From positions 1 through 6,456 of the forward strand of contig JAITPB010000178.1 of assembly GCA_031289625.1 (NCBI GenBank): a DNA stretch of 6,456 nucleotides, in the 5' to 3' direction. This stretch comes from Clostridiales bacterium. Lineage in GTDB: Bacteria; Bacillota; Clostridia; Lachnospirales; WQUN01. The translations under genes were made by a program, and so were the position numbers. The notes below the pieces were generated by a model that worked only from the letters and a program-made list of their open reading frames with translations, did no database searches and was not told the origin of the DNA. Below, one piece after another: positions 1-5,600 of the stretch (the stretch's first letter is position 1; each line of letters starts with the position of its first letter).

Positions 1-1
1 G

Positions 2-1237
2 ATTCGTACGTGGGATATGCATCAAACTGCGGAATACGGCATTGCCGCGCATTGGAAATATAAAGAAGGCAAAGGCGGGCAAGCCGATCCCAGCAGCGAG
101 GAAGCGAAACTTTCCTGGCTGCGCCAAATTTTGGAGTGGCAGAGAGATCTGTCTGACAACAGGGAATACTTGGAAGCGCTTCGCTTCGATTTAAACGTCT
201 TTAAAGATCACGTCTACTGCTTCACCCCGAAAGGGGAAGTCATCAGTCTCATCAACGGTTCCACGCCAGTTGATTTCGCCTATGCCATTCATTCCGCCGT
301 CGGCAATAAAATGATTGGCGCGCGCGTCAATGGCAAGATTGTCACCTTTGATTACGTGCTGGTTACCGGGGATCGGATTGAGGTGCTGACCAGCCAAAAT
401 TCCAAAGGCCCGAGCGCAGACTGGCTGCACATTGTCAAAACCAGCCAGGCCAAAAGTAAAATCAACCAATGGTTCAAAAAAGAAAACCGCGAGGAAAATA
501 TCGCCAAAGGCCGGGAACTCATCGAAAAAGAAGCCAGGCGTAAATATATGCGCTTGCCGGATCTTCTGAGCGCCGATCGCGTCAGGAGCGTCTTAAACCG
601 CTTCAACTGCCTGGATTGGCATTCCCTCTGCGCCGCGGTGGGTCATGGCGGTGTGAAAGAAAGCCAAGTCATTTCGAAACTCTTTGAGGAATACCAAAAA
701 GAACAAATCAAAAAACAGACGCCGGATTTGCCTGTAAAAGTGGATGAGCGCGATACAGTCATACGCGACAGAAAGAAAAAGAGCGGTATTGTGGTCAAAG
801 GAGTGGGCGATATCGGCGTGCGTTTTTCCAAATGCTGCAGTCCGGTGCCCGGCGACGAAATCATCGGATTTGTCACGAGAGGGCGCGGCGTCTCCATACA
901 CCGGACGGATTGCGTCAATATATTAAACCTGGAGGAAATCGATCGCCAGAGATTGATCGAGACGGAGTGGCAGCTTCCGGAACGGGGCGTCGACGGCGTC
1001 CACTACCGGGCGGAGCTGCGCGTCATCGGCGACGACCACTTGGGGCTTCTCCGGGATGTTGCGCGCGCTATCGCGGAAGATAAGATACCGGTGAAAGGCG
1101 TCAGCGCCAAAACGAGCGGCTCGGCGGCGGTTTTTAACCTGAGCTTGGAAATCACGGGCCGGGATCAACTGATGCGGATCACCGATAAGCTGAAAAGATT
1201 GCCGGGCGTGCACGATATTGAGAGAGTGATTTCCTGA
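2..1237 (+). CDS. relA: RelA/SpoT-family GTP pyrophosphokinase, C-terminal part (5' partial)
   Basis: Bifunctional (p)ppGpp synthetase/hydrolase of the stringent response, a cytosolic enzyme that binds the ribosome through its C-terminal half. The frame is open from base 2, so the gene enters from the left; 411 residues are visible, and the HD hydrolase domain and most of the synthetase domain are outside. Numbering the first visible codon as 1, residues 1-23 hold the end of the synthetase domain (IRTWDMHQTAEYGIAAHW). A TGS domain follows at about 70-131, starting HVYCFTPKGEV. After a helical region comes the Cys-rich (zinc-finger-like/RIS) domain with C278, C279, H300 and C304 (KCCSPVPGD, then HRTDC). 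An ACT domain fills about 335-411 (YRAELRVIGDDHLGLLRDVA). An internal ATG at base 17 is not the true start, because the conserved motif runs upstream of it. The stop codon directly abuts the hemZ ATG. I infer the Rel-type long enzyme common in Firmicutes; whether hydrolase activity is intact cannot be seen. Confidence 0.96.
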   Translation: MRTWDMHQTAEYGIAAHWKYKEGKGGQADPSSEEAKLSWLRQILEWQRDLSDNREYLEALRFDLNVFKDHVYCFTPKGEVISLINGSTPVDFAYAIHSAVGNKMIGARVNGKIVTFDYVLVTGDRIEVLTSQNSKGPSADWLHIVKTSQAKSKINQWFKKENREENIAKGRELIEKEARRKYMRLPDLLSADRVRSVLNRFNCLDWHSLCAAVGHGGVKESQVISKLFEEYQKEQIKKQTPDLPVKVDERDTVIRDRKKKSGIVVKGVGDIGVRFSKCCSPVPGDEIIGFVTRGRGVSIHRTDCVNILNLEEIDRQRLIETEWQLPERGVDGVHYRAELRVIGDDHLGLLRDVARAIAEDKIPVKGVSAKTSGSAAVFNLSLEITGRDQLMRITDKLKRLPGVHDIERVIS

Positions 1238-2755
1238 ATGTACGCTATTTTGCAGGGACATTCCTGCGTGTATGATATACAGGCCATCACGCAGATTTTT
1301 TTCCCCAACGAAAAATTTACCCAAGTGAACGCCGTCCCCGATCAGGGCGTTACGGCCCTCAGCCGTCTGGAAAATGGCGAATGCCTGGGGCAGGTGTATG
1401 TGGACGGCGTTTTGCGGGAATCGCACAGCATGTTTACGGACGCGATCGGATTGGATCCGAAACCGAAACTGGATCCGAAAAATCCGCGCGCCGTCATTCC
1501 CGCCGCCGTCCCGGGCGGCGGCGATCATGATTATGATCATGATCATGAACTGCGCCGCAAGCTCATGATGAGCTTGTTCATTGCCTGTAAAGCCTATACA
1601 GGTCTGAAAACGCCCTGGGGCGCGCTGACTGGCGTCCGGCCTTCCAAAATGGCGCGTCTGATGCTGGCCCAAGGGTTCAGCCGCGCGCAAATGGTTCGGG
1701 CGCTCGAAAAAAATTATTGGACACATCCGGATAAAGTTCATTTGTCGATTGACGTAGCCCTGGCGGAGGAAAAAATATTGGCCAGGCAGCTTGCCGATGC
1801 TTTCAGCCTGTATATCGGCGTTCCTTTCTGTCCTACCCGTTGCCTTTACTGTTCTTTTGTTTCCTATCCATTCGAAAAAAACGCCGATCGGATTGACGCC
1901 TATTTGACTGTTTTAAAAAAAGAGCTGGCGGCTGTGGCTCGGTTCACCAGGGGCCGGCCCCTGCAGAGCCTGTATATCGGCGGAGGCACGCCCACCGCGC
2001 TTCCGGAAAAATATTTGGATGAATTGCTGGCTGCGGCCATAGAATATTTTGGCCGTCCGGTTTCAGAATTTTCAGTAGAGGCGGGACGGCCTGACACCAT
2101 CACACGGGAGAAACTGCGCATTTTAAAATCTTATGCCGTCAGCCGGATTTCCATCAACCCGCAGTCGCTGCATGACGAAACGCTGGCGCGGATAGGGCGG
2201 CGCCATACCGCGGAAGATTGTTTGCGGGCTTTTACTTTGGCGCGGGACGAAGGCTTTGACGACATCAATATGGATGTGATTCTCGGACTGCCGGGGGAGA
2301 CAAAAGATCACGCGGCGGAAACTTTGGCAGGCATCGGACGGCTCCGGCCCGAAAGCGTTACGGTACATACACTGACCATCAAGCGGGCCTCCCTTCTCCG
2401 GGAAACGCTGGCGTCTTATCCGCTGGCGGAGATGGACGCGCTGGAGGAAATGCTGTGCGACAGCCGGGAAAAATGCCGTGAGATGGGAATGGCTCCTTAT
2501 TACATGTACCGTCAGAAAAACATGCTGGGCAACTTTGAGAATGTGGGCTACTGTCTGCCGGATCGGGAATCTTTTTACAACGTGGTGATTATGGAAGAGA
2601 CGCAGGACATATGGGCCGTCGGCGCCGGGGCGGTGAGCAAACTGCTGGACAAAAGCGCCGATCGGATTACGAGAATTTTTAACGTAAAAAGCCTGGACGA
2701 TTACATGGGCCGGATCGATGAAATGATCCGGCGGAAAGAGGAATTTTTATGCTGA
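1238..2755 (+). CDS. hemZ: Coproporphyrinogen III dehydrogenase-like radical SAM protein HemZ
   Basis: A 505-residue radical SAM enzyme of the HemN/HemZ family, which carries out oxygen-independent decarboxylation of coproporphyrinogen III to protoporphyrinogen IX in heme synthesis. The 4Fe-4S/SAM motif is C198-PTR-C202-LY-C205, preceded by YIGVPF. GGGTP follows at about 248-252, with further HemN-like blocks SVEAGRPDT, RISINPQSLHD and INMDVILGLPGET. The N-terminal part (1-190) lacks the HemN start and instead has the HemZ-type block WGALTGVRPSK at about 127-137, which favours HemZ over HemN or HemW. Residues about 72-104 form an unusual low-complexity stretch: an LDPK repeat, then Pro/Ala/Gly, then DHDYDHDHE. 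The ATG follows the relA stop with no gap; AGAGAGTGAT at 1221-1230 is a plausible weak ribosome site, so coupled translation is likely. The last 7 nt overlap hisS. The true substrate is not proven for many HemZ proteins, so the reaction is a family-level call. Confidence 0.94.
   Translation: MYAILQGHSCVYDIQAITQIFFPNEKFTQVNAVPDQGVTALSRLENGECLGQVYVDGVLRESHSMFTDAIGLDPKPKLDPKNPRAVIPAAVPGGGDHDYDHDHELRRKLMMSLFIACKAYTGLKTPWGALTGVRPSKMARLMLAQGFSRAQMVRALEKNYWTHPDKVHLSIDVALAEEKILARQLADAFSLYIGVPFCPTRCLYCSFVSYPFEKNADRIDAYLTVLKKELAAVARFTRGRPLQSLYIGGGTPTALPEKYLDELLAAAIEYFGRPVSEFSVEAGRPDTITREKLRILKSYAVSRISINPQSLHDETLARIGRRHTAEDCLRAFTLARDEGFDDINMDVILGLPGETKDHAAETLAGIGRLRPESVTVHTLTIKRASLLRETLASYPLAEMDALEEMLCDSREKCREMGMAPYYMYRQKNMLGNFENVGYCLPDRESFYNVVIMEETQDIWAVGAGAVSKLLDKSADRITRIFNVKSLDDYMGRIDEMIRRKEEFLC
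1451..1486 (+). repeat. Two-copy 18-bp tandem repeat inside hemZ (LDPK repeat)
   Basis: Two adjacent 18-bp units, 1451-1468 and 1469-1486, share the core TGGATCCGAAA and encode LDPKPK then LDPKNP. They begin a low-complexity linker in HemZ, between its N-terminal region and the WGALTGVRP block. The second unit diverges at its 3' end. The likely origin is slippage or a small duplication that kept the reading frame. Confidence 0.7.
1523..1575 (+). repeat. GATCAT repeats and nested palindromes encoding a His/Asp cluster in HemZ
   Basis: GATCAT-type hexamers encode D96-H-D-Y-D-H-D-H-E104 of HemZ. Within them 1533-1546 (ATGATCATGATCAT) is a perfect 14-bp palindrome. A second inverted repeat, AAGCTCAT-G-ATGAGCTT, lies at 1559-1575 with 8-bp arms around one central base and encodes part of KLMMSL. 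The palindromy of the first block follows naturally from alternating GAT and CAT codons. No regulatory role is shown. Confidence 0.7.
2709..2732 (+). promoter_or_regulatory. Hairpin at the 3' end of hemZ, just before the hisS ribosome site
   Basis: GCCGGATC at 2709-2716 pairs perfectly with GATCCGGC at 2725-2732 around the 8-nt loop GATGAAAT. The hairpin lies within the last hemZ codons, 4 bases before the hisS Shine-Dalgarno sequence AGAGGA (2737-2742), which is 6 nt from the hisS ATG. There is no U-tract, so it is not an intrinsic terminator. It could affect translational coupling or mRNA stability; that role is inference. Confidence 0.5.
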
Positions 2756-4002
2756 CCCAAACCCCGCGCGGTACGAAAGATATCTATGGCCGGCCTATGG
2801 CAGCCTGGCAAAGAATGGAGGAAACCCTCCGGAAAACCTGCGCGGACTTTGGCATGAGCGAGATACGGACGCCTGTATTTGAGCACACGGAATTGTTTTT
2901 GCGGGGCGTGGGGGAAAATACGGACATCGCGCAAAAAGAGATGTATACGTTTTTGGATAAAGGCGATCGGAGCTTGACTTTGCGGCCCGAAATAACGGCG
3001 GGTGTGGCGCGCGCTTTTGTCGAACACAAACTTTACGCGGAAACTTTGCCTATAAAGTTTTATTATATCGGCCCCAATTTTCGGTATGAGAAACCGGCGG
3101 CGGGCCGCTGGCGTCAATTTCACCAATTCGGCGCAGAAATTTTCGGATCTTTTCATCCGGCGGCGGAGGCCGAAATGATCTCTCTGGCGCGGGAAACGCT
3201 TCTCCGTCTGCGTTTACAGGGGTATGAATTGCATTTGAACAGCCTGGGCGGCCCCGTGTGCCGGGGCGCTTACAATGAGCGGCTCAAGGCGTTTTTAGCG
3301 GAACGTCTGCCGGAACTTTGCCCGGCATGTCAAACCCGCTTTCAAAAAAATCCGCTGCGGGTTTTGGACTGCAAAGAGAAAAAATGTCAGGCGCTGTTGG
3401 CGGACGCGCCAACGCCGCTGGCGTTTTTGGGCGCAGAATGTCAGGCGCATTTTGAGGAGCTGCAGGAGATTTTGACGGCAATGGACATTTCTTTCATGGT
3501 TGACCCGAAAGTCGTGAGAGGCTTGGATTATTACACGCGAACCGTTTTTGAGTTCATCGACACAGAGACGGAACTGACATTGTGCGGCGGCGGGCGTTAC
3601 GACGGTTTGATCGAGGAATGCGGCGGCCCCCGCACAGGCGCCGCGGGGTTTGGTATGGGCCTGGAAAGGATTTTGCTGGCCTTGGAGCGGCGGAAAGACA
3701 CGATGGAAGAAAGGCCGCTGACGCGCGTATATATCGGCGCTATCGGCAAGGCCGGTTTCTTGAAAGCGCAGGAGATAACGCTGGCCCTGCGGCGGGAAGG
3801 CGTCGCGGCTGAAACGGATACGCTGGGCCGCTATGGACGCAACGCAGTCAAAGCGCAAATGAAGTACGCGGATAAAATGGGCGTTCCGTATTCCCTTATT
3901 CTGGGGGATAATGAACTGGAGAGCGGCCGGGTGATTTTGAAAAATATGGAAACTGGAGAACAGAAAGAAATTGCCCTGCAGGCCCTAAAAGATTTTATTT
4001 GA
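2749..4002 (+). CDS. hisS: Histidyl-tRNA synthetase
   Basis: Class II aminoacyl-tRNA synthetase of 417 residues, the usual bacterial length, charging tRNA-His with histidine in the cytosol. It opens with the typical TPRGTKDIYG. Motif 1 lies around 40-62 (EIRTPVFEHTELFLRGVGE). Motif 2 is at 111-130, with F111-R-Y-E and GRWRQFHQFG. The His-specific signature RGLDYYTRT is at 257-265, followed by GGGRYDGL and motif 3, GFGMGLERI, around 300-308. The anticodon-binding domain fills about 323-417. A Cys-containing insert (CPACQ, then LDCKEKKC) resembles that of other bacterial HisRS. The normally small residue in the RPE-x-T motif is isoleucine here (R79-P-E-I-T83). The ATG has a good ribosome site (AGAGGA, 6 nt away) and lies inside the hemZ end, so the two genes are probably coupled. 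It is the real HisRS rather than the HisZ paralogue, because the HisRS signature motifs and the C-terminal domain are present. Confidence 0.98.
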   Translation: MLTQTPRGTKDIYGRPMAAWQRMEETLRKTCADFGMSEIRTPVFEHTELFLRGVGENTDIAQKEMYTFLDKGDRSLTLRPEITAGVARAFVEHKLYAETLPIKFYYIGPNFRYEKPAAGRWRQFHQFGAEIFGSFHPAAEAEMISLARETLLRLRLQGYELHLNSLGGPVCRGAYNERLKAFLAERLPELCPACQTRFQKNPLRVLDCKEKKCQALLADAPTPLAFLGAECQAHFEELQEILTAMDISFMVDPKVVRGLDYYTRTVFEFIDTETELTLCGGGRYDGLIEECGGPRTGAAGFGMGLERILLALERRKDTMEERPLTRVYIGAIGKAGFLKAQEITLALRREGVAAETDTLGRYGRNAVKAQMKYADKMGVPYSLILGDNELESGRVILKNMETGEQKEIALQALKDFI

Positions 4003-4004
4003 TC

Positions 4005-4040
4005 GGGACTGCGACTGATTGTTTCGAAGGGGGGAGTCCC
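4005..4040 (+). promoter_or_regulatory. Inverted repeat in the hisS-regulator gap overlapping the regulator's ribosome site
   Basis: GGGACT at 4005-4010 is complementary to AGTCCC at 4035-4040, with 24 nt between. The 3' arm takes in the last bases of the Shine-Dalgarno-like stretch AAGGGGGGAG (4027-4036). A 6-bp stem with a long loop is weak and may be chance. If it forms, it would partly mask ribosome entry for the response regulator. There is no U-run, so it is not an intrinsic terminator. Confidence 0.3.
4027..4036 (+). promoter_or_regulatory. Shine-Dalgarno-like site of the response regulator that questions its start codon
   Basis: AAGGGGGGAG is the only strong purine-rich ribosome site before the regulator. 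It ends 5 nt before an in-frame ATC codon at 4042 but 14 nt before the first standard start, GTG at 4051. No in-frame ATG, GTG or TTG lies between the hisS stop and 4051. The spacing therefore fits the ATC better than the GTG. Confidence 0.6.
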
Positions 4041-4050
4041 TATCTACAAA

Positions 4051-4848
4051 GTGATCATAATCGATGATGAAAGCATTATTGTAGAGGGCCTGCGGAACGC
4101 GGTGGATTGGAAAAAATATGGCTGCGAGGTAGTGGCTTCCGCTTATGACGCCCAATCCGGGGCGCAGCGCATCCGTGAATGCGATCCGGATATTTTGTTT
4201 ATCGATATCAGAATGCCGGACATGGACGGTTTGACGATGCTGGCCGGATTAAAATCCGCGTTTCCGCATATGCAAATTACGGTGCTGACGGGATACCGTG
4301 AATTTGAATATGCCAAGCAGGCCATCGGCCTGGGCGCCGCGCGCTATTTGCTGAAACCCTCCAAAATGTGTGAGATTGAGGAAGCTCTGGATGTAATGAC
4401 ACAGCGGCTCCAAGAGCGGTTTGCCGCGCCGCGGGAAAATCGCGCCGGCGATCCAGCTTCTGGCGATCCGGCTTCCGGCGGTTCAGATATGACCGAAAAA
4501 ACCGAAGTGAACAGTTTTATCGTCAACACGGCGCTGAAATACCTCGAGACGCATTTTGCGGAAAAATTATCCCTCTCCGAAGTGGCTGAAAAAATTTACG
4601 TCAGCCAATGGTATTTGAGCAAGCTGCTGAACAAATACACAGAAAAAAATTTTTACGATCTGGTCAATCAGGTCAGAATCAAAAAAGCGAAACAGCTTTT
4701 AAAAGATCCGGCGCTGCGTATCGGAGAAATTTCTGAGATGGTCGGCTTTGTGGACGTATCCCATTTTTCCCGCATCTTCAAAAAAACAGAAAACATTTCC
4801 CCGAAAGATTATCGAAATTCGTTGAGCGGGCGCGAAGGAGAAACATAG
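4051..4848 (+). CDS. YesN-like two-component response regulator (receiver + AraC-type DNA-binding domain)
   Basis: DNA-binding response regulator of 265 residues from GTG 4051. The receiver domain occupies about 1-118, with acidic pair D5-D6 (IIIDDE), phospho-acceptor D52 (FIDIRMPDMDG), T80 (VLTGYREF) and K102 (YLLKPS), so it should be phosphorylatable. A linker (about 119-151) holds a GDPAS duplication. The AraC/XylS domain covers about 153-260. Its first helix-turn-helix is near 174-193 (LSLSEVAEKIYVSQWYLSKL), and the second carries the family signature G232-F-V-D-V-S-H-F-S-R-I-F-K with ISPKDYR. Relatives usually work with a YesM-type sensor kinase and control sugar-uptake or sugar-use genes; no kinase is in the window. 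The gene sits 3 nt before nagB, so it probably regulates this cluster. Start is uncertain: family members typically begin M-Y-K-V, and here the aligned codons at 4042 read ATC-TAC-AAA-GTG. Translation may start at ATC 4042, giving 268 residues. Confidence 0.94.
   Translation: MIIIDDESIIVEGLRNAVDWKKYGCEVVASAYDAQSGAQRIRECDPDILFIDIRMPDMDGLTMLAGLKSAFPHMQITVLTGYREFEYAKQAIGLGAARYLLKPSKMCEIEEALDVMTQRLQERFAAPRENRAGDPASGDPASGGSDMTEKTEVNSFIVNTALKYLETHFAEKLSLSEVAEKIYVSQWYLSKLLNKYTEKNFYDLVNQVRIKKAKQLLKDPALRIGEISEMVGFVDVSHFSRIFKKTENISPKDYRNSLSGREGET
4447..4476 (+). repeat. 15-bp tandem duplication in the interdomain linker of the response regulator
   Basis: GGCGATCCAGCTTCT at 4447-4461 is followed directly by GGCGATCCGGCTTCC, with two mismatches, encoding GDPAS twice (residues 133-142). 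It lengthens the flexible linker between the receiver and AraC domains and keeps the frame. Confidence 0.75.
4835..4840 (+). promoter_or_regulatory. Ribosome binding site of nagB
   Basis: AAGGAG lies in the last codons of the response regulator, 11 nt before the nagB ATG at 4852. It is a near-consensus site with slightly long spacing. It supports the ATG chosen and translation of nagB from the same transcript as the regulator. Confidence 0.75.
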
Positions 4849-4851
4849 AAT

Positions 4852-5574
4852 ATGCGGATTTACAGAGCGAAAGATTTCAGCGACATGAGCCGGAAAGCGG
4901 CGAATATTTTGTCCGCGCAGGTGATTTTAAACCCGCAGTGTATACTGGGCTTGGCTACGGGCGCAAGCCCCATCGGCGTCTATCAGCAGCTCATCGAATG
5001 GTATCAAAAAGGCGATATCGATTTCTCCGAAGTCAAAACCATGAATTTAGACGAGTACAGGGGGCTGGCCGCCGGAAATAAGCACAGTTACCGCTATTTT
5101 ATGAATCAATATTTTTTTGGCGAGATCAACATTCATCCGGAAAACACCTATATGCCCAACGGCTTGGAGATGGACGCCGAAAAGGAATGCCGCCGCTACG
5201 AAGATTTAATTTACCGTTTGGGCGGCATTGATATGCAGCTTCTGGGGCTGGGGCATAACGGGCATATCGGTTTTAACGAGCCGGGCGCGGCTTTTGAGGC
5301 GGATACGCATGGCGTGGCCCTCAGCCCAAGCACGCGGGAAGCGAACAGGCGTTTTTTTGACGGCGAGGAAGCGCCGCGCGAGGCGTATACCATGGGCATT
5401 AAAACCATTATGCGGGCGCGGCGCATTGTGGTCATCGTATCGGGCGAGAGCAAAGCCGAAATTGTCCAAAAAGCTTTCTTGGGCCCCATTACGCCGGAAG
5501 TGCCCGGCTCTGTCCTGCAGCTTCACAACAATGTGACGCTGGTGGGGGACGAGGCCGCGCTGCGTTTGATCTGA
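4852..5574 (+). CDS. nagB: Glucosamine-6-phosphate deaminase
   Basis: Cytosolic enzyme converting glucosamine-6-phosphate to fructose-6-phosphate and ammonia, the last step that brings GlcNAc and glucosamine into glycolysis. It has 240 residues, close to the short Bacillus-type NagB and without the longer C-terminus of the allosteric E. coli enzyme (266 residues), so allosteric activation by GlcNAc-6-P is unlikely (inference). Phosphate-binding residues lie near 35-43 (LATGASPIG). NLDEY at 65-69 holds D67, the expected general base. GLGHNGHIGFNEPG at 132-145 holds N136, H138 and E143, the catalytic-loop residues. A SGESKAE block near 199 is also typical. The gene starts 3 nt after the regulator stop and is followed after 26 nt by the GH94 phosphorylase, suggesting one operon for amino-sugar use. 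6-phosphogluconolactonase, a relative, is excluded by the NLDEY and NGHIGFNEP motifs. Confidence 0.97.
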   Translation: MRIYRAKDFSDMSRKAANILSAQVILNPQCILGLATGASPIGVYQQLIEWYQKGDIDFSEVKTMNLDEYRGLAAGNKHSYRYFMNQYFFGEINIHPENTYMPNGLEMDAEKECRRYEDLIYRLGGIDMQLLGLGHNGHIGFNEPGAAFEADTHGVALSPSTREANRRFFDGEEAPREAYTMGIKTIMRARRIVVIVSGESKAEIVQKAFLGPITPEVPGSVLQLHNNVTLVGDEAALRLI

Positions 5575-5585
5575 ATGAATTGGGA

Positions 5586-5592
5586 AAGGCGG
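5586..5592 (+). promoter_or_regulatory. Probable ribosome binding site of the GH94 phosphorylase
   Basis: AAGGCGG differs by one base from AAGGAGG and ends 8 nt before GTG 5601. A second AAGG at 5596-5599 is too close to the start codon to be used. The site supports GTG 5601 as the start. Confidence 0.5.
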
Positions 5593-5600
5593 AAGAAGGC

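Noticed and set aside
923..1741. Long antisense open frame (272 codons) opposite relA and hemZ
   Set aside because: It lies wholly opposite two strongly conserved genes. Its translation is rich in His, Arg and Gln with no recognisable domain, which is typical of a shadow frame in moderately GC-rich coding DNA.
2700..2748. T-box or his-related leader before hisS
   Set aside because: The sequence before hisS is hemZ coding sequence, with only a simple hairpin. There is no T-box sequence, specifier loop or terminator.
3295..3858. Antisense open frame (187 codons) opposite hisS
   Set aside because: It overlaps conserved HisRS coding sequence, and the translation has no domain pattern.
4003..4050. 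Intrinsic terminator or promoter between hisS and the regulator
   Set aside because: The inverted repeat has only 6 bp, a 24-nt loop and no U-tract. No convincing -35/-10 pair is visible in the gap.
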